A stretch of 64,000 nt of DNA from Hydrangea macrophylla. Taxonomy: Eukaryota > Streptophyta > Magnoliopsida > Cornales > Hydrangeaceae. The notes under the pieces were generated by a model, which made no database searches, was not told the DNA's origin, and saw only the letters and a list, made by a program, of their open reading frames with translations. Shown here one piece after another: positions 47,341 to 58,716 of this stretch. Location of the stretch: contig CM066991.1 of assembly GCA_033977485.1 (NCBI GenBank), positions 128,297,999 through 128,361,998 on the forward strand. The letters run 5' to 3'. Positions within the stretch are counted from its first letter, which is position 1. Each line of letters opens with the position of its first letter. A program made the position numbers and the translations under genes.

Positions 47341-47630
47341 GTCGCGCGCGCAGGCCGCTCGCGCGAGGGGTCGTTCGCGCGGGCCGCTCGCGCGATATGC
47401 CCAATTTTCCTTTTCTTTGTTAAAACCTTCCTTTCTGCCAGAGTACAGGAAGATCGCGCACGCGGGTCGCTCGTGCGAATCGCTCGCGCGATCTGCCTAA
47501 TTTTCTTTTTCTTTTATAAACTTTTCTGTCTTGCCTGAGTATACAAACCTCGCGCGCGCGGTCCGCTTGCGCGAATCGCTCGAGCGGTCCGCTCGCGCGA
47601 CCCTTGCTCAGCGATCGCGCGTGCGAGTTT
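47341..47630. repeat. TCGCGCGA palindrome cluster in LTR A
   Basis: Repeated CCGCTCGCGCGA and TCGCGCGCG motifs in three blocks (47341-47396, 47453-47492 and 47549-47625), separated by CTAATTTTCTTTTTC spacers. It is the most CpG-dense segment of the window. Confidence 0.88.
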
Positions 47631-48156
47631 CAGCAGAGACTTCATCTTCTTCGTGGAGAATGCCCTGTTTCAAAAATTCAGGGTCTTTTGACCCATTTTC
47701 AATTCTGCAACTATATATGTCATACAATATATGAATCTCTTTGGTTTTTCGCAAGGATTAAGAATATGAAATCAATTTTGCATGAATCAATCCATGACTC
47801 TAGGATTTTATGAAAAACTAAAAGTTAACAAAATTTGATTTCTTATATACGTTCTTATATGAATAAATTAAACCTCAATACTTTGACAAGAGCTTTTATG
47901 TATCATAATCTTTCATAATCATCTCTGAAAACAAGCTTTGGTAAGATTGAAAATTTTCATATTTTCAAGGTATGAACATCAACGTAAATTAGCCATGGTG
48001 ATTTTCAAATTAAGCTATATAAACAATACACAAGATATGAATTACATTCGGAGTGAGTTAATAATACTCACTGTGATCAAGAATTGTGTGTTTGTTGAGA
48101 AAGAATAAGATCAAACAAGAAATACTCCAAGCTTGGCTATGGAGATGAGCTTTCTC

Positions 48157-50169
48157 TGTCACAGCCCGGTCCCACAATAGCGGAACCGAAGCCCGTGGCA
48201 CGCCACCGAGGCTAAACCAATTCATTAGCGTTCCCAAAAATTAGGTTTGAAGAACACATGCAGCGGAAAAACAAAACACATTTTAAAACCAGAGGTTCAG
48301 TCGACTGCTCAGTCGACTGCTAAGTCGACTGCTCAGTCGACGGAGGCGGGCAGAGATTTTAATATCAAATTTCAGTCGACTGAAATTGGAGGTCCAGTCG
48401 ACTGCCGAGGGGTCCAGTCGACTGCTTTTGCTAAAAAAGAAGCAGTAGCTAACAGGCTCAGGGGTTCAGTCGACTGCTCAGTCGACTGCTCCCCTGGCAG
48501 CAGCCCAATCTACAGAAATCAAGTTTAAAAAGCTTCCTAACTTCCATCCAATGATCAACCACTCAAATCAAACTCAGTCCAAAGTAATTCTAGCTGTATT
48601 AAAGCATTACCAAACATAATTACAACATGTTATAGTCTAATACAACGTTCAAGATTCATTCTATCATACCAAATTAAACATGGGTTAAAACAACCAAATT
48701 CTTATTACAACATTTCTAGGATCCCAAAACTACAAGATTAACATTCAAGTTGCCTTCTAAAAGAACTCCCAACCCACGTGCTCACTTCTGCGATTCCTCG
48801 CCAGCATTTACACCTGAAATGGTTATTTGAATAACCACACATATTTCGATTTGTTTAAGCTAATGCTTAGTGAATAAATCAACATATGTACATGAATGAT
48901 AAACATGTCCGCATTCACATCTCTACATTTCATACTAGTCGCCGGAGACTCACGTGCCCGTCCATATTCCCAATCCGCGACTCCTCGCCAATAAGTCCAC
49001 GCGAAAGGGTAAGACCCACGATTCTACAAACAATCGTGCGACCTTAATGCCTATATCGGCTCCACAAAATGGCACGGTGACCACGTGCTCCTTCTGACCC
49101 AAATAAGCAACTTAACATGCTCAAATACATATCACCATGCTCGCGGTAATCAAAACATATCACCGTGCTATTGAGCCTACTTATCAATATAAATGCCCAA
49201 TATGAACTACACAATATATATCTCTAGGAATTAATACATGCCAAGAAATCATTCCAAAACATAGTTGAATCACTCACCTCCGATTTACGCGCTTAAAATA
49301 CGATCCAAAGAAAACCCGTGCACAAAGAACGTGCAGAAGTCCGTCTAGCAAAATTCCTATGGATCAGAATTCTATTTATCAACTTTTATGAAAAATTCTA
49401 GAAAATAACTTTTCGGAAAACTTAGCCAAACAGGCCCTAACATATATCAAAACGAAGCTCTTACCTCAAGGAGCTCGAATATGAAATCTGGGAGAAAACA
49501 AACTGACGGAAGGTCGTCGTTTGGCGTCGCAAAGCTCTAAGCAACTAAATCTCCCTCTAGCCTCCTCTTGGCCTCCTTCTTGAGTTTTAGGTTAACTTAT
49601 GAAAAAAATCTAAGTTCATCTCTATCTATATATAGGCAACATTCTCGGGGAATTACGTTTACCTCCCCACGAGTTTTCCAAACTCCTAATCAGTCTCTGA
49701 AACTTCCTATACAGCTTATTCATAGCTTTACGAGTGAAACCTCAAAATTATAAAAGTTTTCGACTAAGTTTCGTTTGGTCGCTAAAACGTGAATTTCTAT
49801 ATGACGTTTCCGAAGTTGCTAATTAGCCTACCAAATTAATAGCGTGTTCATTTGTCCTCACCAGGATACTAAATCTAACAACAGAAATAAATTCTAAAAC
49901 AGAAAATAATACATATATTGAAATACACAGGTAAACATTTATTTTCAGATAAACATTTAAAGTATTCCACAGTGACCGTCTCATACTCGAAGAGACGTCA
50001 CAACAACAAAATCCTCAATTACCACAGTTTCAAAGGGTTCTCTAATACAGACACCCAAATCAACTCGTGAGTCAAAACTCACCCAAACATGTGTCATAAG
50101 ACACGCCACATCACATTATCATGCATGACAATGTAATGCAAAAGACATAACACAAATGTGGGTGTTATA
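48157..50169 (-). mobile_element. Solo LTR B nested in LTR A
   Basis: Ends TGTCACAGCCCGGTCC and GTGGGTGTTATA (minus: TATAACACCC...GGGCTGTGACA, with the first TG mutated to TA). Perfect 5-bp duplication TTCTC at 48152-48156 and 50170-50174. 2013 bp, no coding capacity. A minus-strand TATA box lies near 49623-49634. Confidence 0.82.
48298..48488. repeat. Nine CAGTCGACTG palindromes in LTR B
   Basis: Copies at 48298, 48310, 48322 (AAGTCGACTG), 48334 (CAGTCGACGG), 48373, 48395, 48415, 48467 and 48479. The first four and the last two are spaced exactly 12 bp, as CAGTCGACTGCT units. Confidence 0.95.
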
Positions 50170-50944
50170 TTCTCTCTCTATAGAATTTTCTGAAACTATG
50201 AACTCTCAGCTCTCTATTTCTCTCTGTATTCTCCAGATAGTGAGCATGAGTGTGTGTTTAAGTGGTGTATAAATAGACACCACAAGAATTGAACTTGGAG
50301 GCCAAGTATTGCTTAACAAGTTTAATTGGGTTTAACAAATCTTCTAATCACTCTTTAATATCAGCACATATACATACGTATATGCAGATACATGGATTGT
50401 ATAGTCCTATAGATTAACCAAGGGTCAAGTTTAGATTAGTAGGGGTCAATTAAGATTGTTTGGGAAAATAAGCTTATGGTATGAGAATACACACACACAC
50501 AAGGCATTCCCAAACAAGACTTCACCAAATGATTACTTGCCATAAATGGCAATAAAGCACACATCATCTCAACTTTACGTCATTTCAAAATCTGTGAAAT
50601 TTTAACGCTGCGCAGACAGTTTTAAACATAAACTGGTATTTTCGTGGCGCAGTGTTCGTCACAAAAATACAGAAAATTCATTTTAATATAGGAAATGATT
50701 TTCCGATTTTATAAAAATACTGTTTGAGTCAAAAGAAATTACTTTCACCGTTTTGAAATACAGATTTGAAATTCAACACAGGTATTGCCAAATTTTATAA
50801 AATCGCATTTTGACCCCAAAAGAATTAAAATGTACAATAAGATAGGCTATAAGGTTACAAAACATGACCATTGAAATAAAATGAACATAGATAATACAAA
50901 TTAAATATGGAAATGCAAATTAAATTTACATGAAATGCAGGTTG

Positions 50945-51817
50945 TTACAGGCTCCACAGGCAACCCTGCATAGACATATTTATATAAGTAGTAGCACCAG
51001 AATCTACCCACCAAGTATCTTTAGGTACAGAAGCTAAATTAACTTCAGAACAAACCAAAGCTAGAAGCTTACCCTTCTTTGCATGCCAAGCGGCGTATTT
51101 GGGACAGTTTCTCTTCATGTGACCTCTCTTCTTGCAGAAATGACAAAGGAATTTCTCATTTTGCTTCTTTAGATTCTTCTGCTGAGGTGTCACATTTGCA
51201 GCATCCTTAGCGCTCTTCCTTTTATTATTCTGAGAGGTTGATGCTAAGTGAGCACTTTCAGTCTTGTCTTGCTGAATTCTTTCCTCTTCTTGCACACAGT
51301 GAGATATGAGCTCATTAAGAGTCCATTTGTCCTTTTGAGTGTTATAACTCACTTTAAATTGACTGAATTGTGCAGGAAGAGATATGAGAACCAAATGCAC
51401 GAGCATGTCCTCAGACAGCTCTAACTTTAGTGCCTTGAGTTTCCCACTGAGATGAGACATTTCTATAATGTACTCCCTTATGTTCCCCTTTCCTTTAAAC
51501 TTCATGGAAATAATAGTAGTCAAAACGGTACTCGTTTCCTATTTTTCATTTTTAGCAAAATATTTTTGTAATTTAGAAAGGAACTTCTTAGCATTTGTGC
51601 TCTCAGTGATCGAGCCCCGAAACGCTTCCGGAATGGAACGTTTCATAATCATCAGACTCATGCGATTTGAGCGATCCCACTTCTCAATTTTAACCTCATT
51701 TGGGTTTTCCGTAGTCGAAGTGGGTCGTTCAGTCCTTAGCGCAAGGTCCAAGTCCATACATACGAGAACGATTTCCACGTTCTCTTTCCAGACCTTAAAG
51801 TTTTCCCCATTAAGCAT
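50945..51817 (-). pseudogene. Copia gag and protease start
   Basis: 51539-51817 begins MLNGENFKVWKENVEIVLVC, the usual copia Gag start. A single in-frame TAG at 51539 interrupts it, and the same frame continues at 51523 with MTTIISMKFKGKGNIREYI. A CX2CX4HX4C zinc knuckle (CHFCKKRGHMKRNC) and protease motif WWVDSGATTYI follow. The frame is cut at 50949 by solo LTR A. Confidence 0.9.
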
Positions 51818-53216
51818 TGGGATAGCACTAATTTGAACAGAAACATTTGTAGCAGTAGCAGAAGCTGAATAGAGAACAAAATAAAATAAAATAACATGCT
51901 CACAATTAATAACATGTCATATCATAAACATATCATATATACTTTATATACATGCATGCATGACATATTAAATAATTTACATAATAGTGAGCCCATCACA
52001 GAATACCTAGAACAATATTGATATTTAGTCTTTGGACAAAAATATCAACTGTAAGTGGTACTCCCCGTGTAGTGATCAAATACTGATAATAAGACCTGTC
52101 AGACAGTAGCCTTCCTTTGGGCCGACTCACTGCCCACATGGATAATTAGCTTAACAATTGTCACATATTTATCATCACATGTATACCCATCATTTGGCCA
52201 ATTAAGAATCTTCCTCTGGGCCGATTGTTAATCGCATGAATAACAGATATACCATCTTAATATTTCAAAATAAATAAATTTTACACAATAGAGGTTACTT
52301 TGGCAACATATTATTTTAATTTATTTATTAGAAATAGCAGACACATTGTATTACAGTATTGGGGCCTAAAATAGACCCCAAATAAATTCCTAAGCTACCA
52401 TAGAATTTAATTCATATGATGAATTACCAAACATTCTAAGACACAATTAATTATGTTATGAATCAACTTGAATTAAAGTGATGCTTCCATGATTCACAAA
52501 AATAAATTAATTAAATCAATCATCACATCAAATCTACAATTTATCAATTCGTAGAGGATTACCTAATCTTTGACCTATTCATGATTGGTAAATAAATAAA
52601 ATATGTAAAGCCATTACAATGCCCAAATTCGTGAGCCATATCACATACTGGAGTCATGATAATTATGGATTGTCATCGTGTAACCTATCGTTAGATAAGA
52701 GGATTTAAGGACTACCCTGTATCTTTTGCGTTTTTTGCATAAGTAAAAGTATATATGGAAATTAAAAAATGATTCATTCAAATTTCAATCTGTTTTTTAC
52801 ATCACGTTTAGGTTGAAGTACTTTTGAATCTACTTCAGTCAAAAAGTAATTTTGAGGCCTTAACCTACTTTTCAAATGCATGTGGACTTAAATGCATGTG
52901 TACTTAGATAATGATTTTAGATAAACCCTAAATTTACACTTTTCAGGCAAATTAGAAAATTTTAGTTTGGCTCTTACATTGGAACAGAGACACACCAAAG
53001 TAATAGAGTGCCGGTGAACACACACATTGAATTTCTCCAATTCTCCCTCTCTCCACATTATGCGGTGTAAAGAAGTGCATGCAACATTTCTTGTTGGATG
53101 TGTGGGTGTAGTGAGCCATTTGGTAGGTGTATTTAGCAACTTTCAAAAAATAACTTGCTAGATCTTTAATTTATAAAACTCTAGAGTAGTAAAATCACAG
53201 CCCTAGATTCATATTA
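51818..53216 (-). other. Copia 5' leader
   Basis: About 1.4 kb between gag and the 5' LTR without a real ORF. The outer part, 52676-53216, is duplicated at 42117-42632. A 30-bp block (near 53035-53068) is present only in this copy. Confidence 0.7.
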
Positions 53217-53624
53217 TGTTAGATTATCAGAATATAATATATAATAGAATACATACCTGTATCCATTGTAGCAATTACTAAACCTTAGAAGAACGATGAT
53301 GATCAGTTATGTCTTACTCAGTCAAATCTCTTGAGTTCTTTAATGGATTCCTTCTCTAGATGGGATGGAGGAGGAAGTAGTATATATGATTTGACATATT
53401 GAGGACCATAACCTATATGTCTTTATATACTGATATGTTAGGGTTCCCATCATTCCTAACAATGTCAGAATTTGGTATCCACTCATTAAACCCATATCCA
53501 GTAGAAGTCCATAAACTTCCTATAATTAGACCACATAATATAAACTCATTTAATTAATAACCCTTATAATATAATTGATTATAATATGTTGTCCACTCTT
53601 ATTAGAAAATACAATTTCCTAACA
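53217..53624 (-). repeat. 5' LTR of the minus-strand copia element
   Basis: 408 bp, same length as the left LTR and closely matching, ending CTAACA at 53624. Confidence 0.88.
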
Positions 53625-54078
53625 TAACTACCACACAACTTCTCAAGACTAGTACGACTACACATACTACTCTACTCTCTCTCTCTCAACTTTGAAGCCA
53701 GACAGTTTTCTCTCTCACACATGCATCTAAGAATCTAACATTAATTCTCCCTCCAAGGTATAGTAAGGATATCTAGTTAGAAATGGATAATATTGCTTCA
53801 ATTACATTATAAAAAGAAAGAGTTTATATATATATATATATATGAAACGAATATGACATTGAGAAGTGATGAAAACCCATGCACACCATAATGTGCTTCC
53901 AAATGGGTAGGTCCCTATTGAAGCCAGCATACATAAATGTGTGGTGTGTGGATCGACCAAATTATACCCATCTCTCTCTCTATATATATATATATATATA
54001 AATTCACCACTTCAATTTTTAGCTAAAGAGACAAAGGACATGGAGCTGAGCTATTAGAAGAGAGTAGTAGTTAATGAA
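53625..54078. other. Intergenic, no gene seen
   Basis: TA runs near 53826-53843 and 53981-54000, CT-rich patches. No coding evidence. Confidence 0.5.
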
Positions 54079-54252
54079 CGGAGAATGCTTCTATGCTGTT
54101 AACTCAGCACAGTTTGTGCTGTGCAAGACACAGTTTTAACAGTAAAATTGCTTTTCTAAAAGCTGTTTTTTAAAATTAGACAGTTTTACTGTTGAAATTG
54201 TGTCTTGCACAGCACGAACTGTGCTAAGTTAACAGCACAGAAGCATTCTCCG
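54079..54252. mobile_element. 174-bp near-perfect foldback
   Basis: CGGAGAATGCTTCTATGCTG at the left is mirrored by CAGCACAGAAGCATTCTCCG at the right, and the arms continue through GCACAG and TTTTAACAGTAAAA / TTTTACTGTTGAAA with only scattered mismatches. Probably a MITE; no target duplication was found. Transcripts would form a long hairpin. Confidence 0.75.
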
Positions 54253-54796
54253 AATCATGTTAACCAATTAATGCACTCAATGGACCCATGTACAGCTATA
54301 TCTCCTTTCTTGCGTATGTATACATCTATCGATCTCCTTCCCAACAGGGCATCAAACCAGACTCTATAAGTATATGACCTTTCCATAGCAAAAAAGAGTG
54401 AACTTAATTTGGACCACTTGATCTTCATCTGACAGTTGTGAATACTGAGCATAAATTAAATATGTTTTGGGATTCTCCTCTACAGTCAATTAAAGTGGAT
54501 CTTTTAGATGAGACTCCTCTCGATTAATTTGAAGTGTGGACTTCATTACTGACTTCAGGGTGACAGTTATGTAGTACACTTGGACCATCTAAAAAATTTC
54601 TTCCCAATTAGTCCTTATATTTAGGTCTTTTGGTGCGACTGCATGATAAAGCTATAAGGCTGTGTTAACAAACTTTTCTGAGCAGTGATCAGTTAGTTAA
54701 ATGTGATCAGCCACTGTCGGGTATTAATTAAGATATAAATTAGATAAATTAAGCATCTTAGATCACATACATCACCACTTGCCCCCACTTAAGTGG

Positions 54797-54829
<33 letters not shown>

Positions 54830-55267
54830 TGCTGATACATTTACAACCAAGTATCTTTGGTGAAGATCAAGTCCAATCTTGGATCAGATATCTCATATCT
54901 GGGTGTGGGTTTGTTATCTCTTTCCCCAACTGGATAATATCATAACACATGCACTTCATGGCTGTTGTGGGGTACTACTACTACTGCTCAAAAGACAGAT
55001 TGGCCAACTGTACCTAATGGACCCACCACCTCACATGCCCAACCCATATATCCTAACCAACCCCCAATTACTTGCCTTTCTCTATTTAATACCCCATATA
55101 CCCCCCACATTTCCACTAAAGAAAAGGCAAAAGAGAGAGACATCTTGAAAGAGAGAGAACTTATTGTTTGTTCTTCGATCTATCCTTTTTTTTGGCTCTT
55201 CAAGTCACTATATAACCACCTCTTCAAAAAAACTCTAGTTAGTTAATTAATTAGTTTAAGGATAGAG
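54253..55267 (+). promoter_or_regulatory. Upstream region of the 121-aa gene
   Basis: A (GT)n(GA)n tract at 54799-54829, then a TATA-like CTATTTAATACCCCATATA at about 55081-55100, followed by a GAGAGAGA leader and the ATG at 55268. Promoter assignment is inference from position. Confidence 0.45.
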
Positions 55268-56022
55268 ATGGAAGTGGCCATGGAAATTGAAGATGATTTG
55301 TTCTTTCAAGACTTAAGCAAGCAAATCTCTCTCCTAATCATGGACGACGACGAAGAAGCTGATTCAGTTGCTCAATATCCTTCAGTTTCTCTTCAGGTTC
55401 ATCTTCAATTTCTCCTCTCTACAGCTTATCAGTATTAGTTGTGAATGTGTCTTATGTATTCAGAGGGGCACTGCGGGAATTTAAGAAAAATTCATGAAAA
55501 CCCTAGTCTGCTAGCTAGCTTTCCGCATAATGTTTGGGCTGAAGCACCTCCGAATTAAAACTGCATGCTTCATTCAAAACAACTTTTGTTGTGGGTTGAG
55601 AACACAATACATATATACTTTTTAGGTCTCAGAAGCACGTTTGAGTTCAAATGTGAGTTTAGAAAGTGATTCATATTTTTGAGGCAAAACCCTTATACCC
55701 TCTCGATCAACACACTCGTATTGTTTTAAGATTCAATTTATTTATTACTTTTTTTTTTTAAACTCTATTTCATAAAAATCTTTAGGCCTTCTCTCGGGCA
55801 ATCCATCCAACTGTGCAGCCACCATTTTCATATGATCAAACTTGCAGAAGAGAAAGCAAAGGAACTGGAGTTTTTATTCCTCGTTCGGCTCATCCTAGAA
55901 GGAAGAACAGCCAAGGAAGGTTCACTACTTCATCCAATTCAAAATACCAAAGGCAGCCTGAGAACAAAAGAGGGCTTCCTCATGTATCTTACAACAATAA
56001 TCCTAAAAGCATTTTAAAGTAG
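55268..56022 (+). CDS. Plant protein of unknown function, 2 exons (121 aa)
   Basis: Exon 1 55268-55396 encodes MEVAMEIEDDLFFQDLSKQI, then SLLIMDDDEE and ends PSVSLQ. A 389-bp GT-AG intron (55397-55785) follows. Exon 2 55786-56022 begins AFSRAIHPTVQPPFSYDQTC and has RRESKGTGVFIPRS, a basic PRRKNSQGRF stretch and a short polar tail ending SILK. Both exons are phase 0. The acidic N-terminus plus basic tail without membrane segment suggests a soluble, perhaps nuclear, protein. I recall similar uncharacterised small proteins in other eudicots, so this is likely a real gene, but the role is unknown. Confidence 0.8.
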
Positions 56023-56875
56023 ATCGAGATGCTTAAGAAATGGCATGTATATAGCTCAATAATATGTCTACTTTTATATTGGGCAATGTACTATGGATGC
56101 AAGTGTTCTATATGTGATTTGTATGGTTATTGTGTAAATTGGAAGGCTATTTTACTCTCTTTCTCTAGTGGGTACTTTAATTTGGAGAGGTTTTGCCAAA
56201 GGCTTGTTCCTCTCTTGTAGTGGAGTTGTAATATATATTGTTGTCTAGTGAGCTTGATGTAGGATAAGCTTGTAATGTTCATTTAAGAGCTACTAATTAT
56301 TTGATTTTATTTAATGAAGAAGTCAGATTTCTTGCAAACTTGTTTTCTGTAACTTTTCTCTTTCTTTTGTGATTGAATATGTATAGTTGTACACGCATTA
56401 TCAACTGATAAAAACATCATATGGTGTTTATTTATTTATTTTTTTTCTTTTTCCTGAGCAAAAGAGTAGGAGGAGGCGACTAGAAGTGACGATCCCTAAT
56501 CAGAGTAGTCCCTATCTGTAGGGAACCAATGACAGGAAGGATCCACACAGATGAGTGCCTGTAGGTGCTCTCTCAAGTCGATTGAGCCATAGGCCGATCG
56601 AGCACACCAAATGTGCTTGTGGACATGTAGCCAACTAACGGCTTAGAAACTTCAGTGATTTCCATTGCGTGATTCAAGTCAAGACCTACCAGCCACCAAA
56701 TCACATAAGAGTAAGCCAAGTGCCACTAACCACCACCCTTGGTGGGGTGTGGTGTCCTTAATCAGACTGATGTACAACAAAAATGTCCAAAAAATAAAAC
56801 AAAAGATGAAGAAGTTATTATAGTTTTGAGAATGCCAATTAATTATTTTTGGGTCAAATGCATTTTGGTATCCTG
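56023..56875. other. 3' flank of the 121-aa gene, no further gene
   Basis: AATAAA-like signals are not obvious; TTTAATGAAGAAG near 56310 may be in the 3' UTR. Nothing else recognised. Confidence 0.4.
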
Positions 56876-57365
56876 TATTTATAGTGAAATTTCACTTTAG
56901 ACCATACATTTTCAATTGCAACACTTTGGACCCTCAATTTTCAAACTTATTTCAATCAAGGATAATCGTTAACGACGTTAAAAAATTACTCCCTCCGTCC
57001 CATTTTTTGAGTCCTATATTCCATTTTGGGATGCTCCAAAATTAGTGTCCACTTTTCTAAATTGATGTACAATATTTACTTACTTTCCAAAACTATCAAT
57101 CCTTGGAATCTACACCAAGACAAAATTTAAAAAGTTAATGTAATGATTAGGGGCAATTGTGGAAAGTATGTATAGATTTCTTTTGTCCCCTTAATAAGTT
57201 GAGTTCCCAAATGTAGACTCAAAAAATGGGACAAATGGAGTATAACAGAATGAACTTCATGGAGTTTCAATTTGTGCCCTGTACTTAAAGCGAAATTTCA
57301 CTTTGGGCCCTATACTTACAGAGAAATTTCACTTTGGGTCATCCATGTGTTTGCTAGTAGTTATG
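56876..57365. repeat. AAATTTCACTTT repeat block split by a Stowaway MITE
   Basis: Three copies of GAAATTTCACTTTNGNCC (about 56887, 57292 and 57323) with associated CCTGTACTTA text. The sequence on both sides of the Stowaway insertion belongs to one non-coding repeat. Confidence 0.6.
56989..57240. mobile_element. Stowaway-type MITE (252 bp)
   Basis: Starts CTCCCTCCGTCCCATTTTTT and ends AAAAAATGGGACAAATGGAG, flanked by TA on both sides (56987-56988 and 57241-57242). These are the classic Tc1/mariner Stowaway termini. Confidence 0.93.
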
Positions 57366-57473
57366 CGCGGGCGTGCCAGAACCAAAAGTGGTTCGGTGTG
57401 TGCAAACTAATTTCCTATATGCTTGAGTCAGTGATACTCAAGGCTTTTAGATCTGACTTCTAAACTAAACAAT

Positions 57474-58430
57474 TGTGTGCGGCGAGTAGGAAAGTACCCT
57501 CACCAGAAATCCCTTGGCAGTACTGAAGCGCACAAGCCAAATAGTGTATGAGTTTACCAAGTAAACAATCACAAACGATTAATAAAATACAGATTTTATT
57601 AAGTGTTTGGAAAATACAACCAAAGAACAAATTCAGAACAGACTGATTGTTCGTAAGAATGAAAACAGTAGAAGAAATTAACAAAGAAAAAGGGTAGACC
57701 TATTTGCTATGCGTGCAGAAAAAACAAAAGGGTGGATGCTTTTGAATGCCGTGTTGAATGCTGTTTTCGAGAGTGACGCGGAGTGCATTCAATGGTTGGC
57801 CTGCCTGTATATTTATAGCGGCCACAGTTTAATTCCTACTAGGAAAGGACTCCTTGACTTGCGCCTTAAGCTATTCACTGATTGGTTAATTGAAGAAATC
57901 CTTCCTTATCCAGAACTTGCTTGAAACAATCCCTTTAAATTAGGGATTACACGCTCCCATCCAGCTGGCAACTGACAACTCCTTTCCTAAACGGACTCCT
58001 GTTTCCCAAAAAACTCTCAGAGATGACGTCATCATGCCAGCTGTGGACATCAATGCCCTGTCCTTCATCAATCGACCTCTCCCTGTTAGACGAATCGGGC
58101 TCATGACTCTTTCCATGTCCGATCATGTTTCTTCAACTTGTTATAATCAAACGGACACACTCTTCCGTTTCGTGATGCCCGATTAGTTATAACGTTGCTT
58201 TTACTTTTCCATCGGGCTCTCAACATGATAAGTTATGTTCTCATAGCCCGATGCTGCCTACACTTGGCCACAAGCTCCCATCGGACTCTCCTCATCTCCA
58301 AACAGTTGTTCCTCCCATCGGGCTTACCTCTTGAGTCCGATGAGTCATCACTACTTGTCCCAGCGTCTCCTTTGCCCCACTTCAACTTGACTCGGGCTCA
58401 AAAATCATTGACGGTTTTTGGGTGCAAACA
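57474..58430 (-). repeat. 3' LTR of the Ty3/gypsy Tat-like element (left end approximate)
   Basis: The right end GGGTGCAAACA abuts the PPT. The minus strand therefore starts TGTTTGCACCC, and a minus-strand TATA box (CTATAAATA) lies at 57809-57818, about 612 bp into the LTR. The left limit TGTGTGCGGCG at 57474 is a guess; TGTGTGCAAAC near 57389 is the alternative. No partner LTR is in the window. Confidence 0.6.
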
Positions 58431-58432
58431 AT

Positions 58433-58447
58433 TGCCCCCCAAAAGGT
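58433..58447 (-). other. Polypurine tract of the gypsy element
   Basis: The minus strand reads GACCTTTTGGGGGGC just before the LTR. It sets the direction of the element and the position of its 3' LTR. Confidence 0.75.
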
Positions 58448-58716
58448 CATATCAAACGTCCCGCCCTGATTGATGTGACGTTTTGAATTTCAAATATGCC
58501 ACGCGTCAAGTACGCAGCCAACGTCAGATTATGGAGAATCCCACCAGTCACCCTACAATTAATGCGCCATGATTACGGCGTCGTGATATTTAACTACCAC
58601 CCAACGTCCGAAAACTCATCACACATTCATATTTTACCTTCAGCAATTCAAGCAAACACAGAGCTTCTCAATCTTTATCTTCATCCTTTCCGGCGACCTT
58701 TCTTCTTTCCATTGCC
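58448..58716 (+). promoter_or_regulatory. Putative promoter of the antisense PMD gene
   Basis: Within 270 bp between the PPT and the ATG: GTGACGTTT at about 58477-58485, AACGTCAG at 58519-58526 (opposite TGACG-type motifs as in as-1 elements), and a TATA-like GATATTTAACTA near 58582-58593. Leader text then runs to GCCATGGC, a good start context. Function is inferred from position only. Confidence 0.4.

Larger units (their letters stand above)
46035..50949 (-). mobile_element. Solo LTR A of a gypsy (chromovirus-like) element, itself interrupted
   Basis: Ends TGTCACGCCCCGACG and GGTTGTTACA (minus: TGTAACAACC...GGGGCGTGACA). Perfect 5-bp target duplication GGCTC at 46030-46034 and 50950-50954. 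Without the inner insertion it is about 2.9 kb and contains no gag or pol, so a solo LTR is the simplest reading. The GGGCGTGACA 3' terminus and long size resemble Del/Tekay LTRs, which is a judgement from memory. Confidence 0.82.
42633..53624 (-). mobile_element. Ty1/copia retrotransposon interrupted by nested solo LTRs
   Basis: Two 408-bp LTRs (42633-43040 and 53217-53624) begin TGTTAGATTATCAG and end CTAACA. On the minus strand a PPT (AAGTGGGAGTT) abuts the left LTR, so the element reads right to left: 5' LTR, leader, gag, protease, integrase, RT, RNase H. The interior is split by 46035-50949. No target duplication is seen because the left flank is a leader duplicate. Confidence 0.85.
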
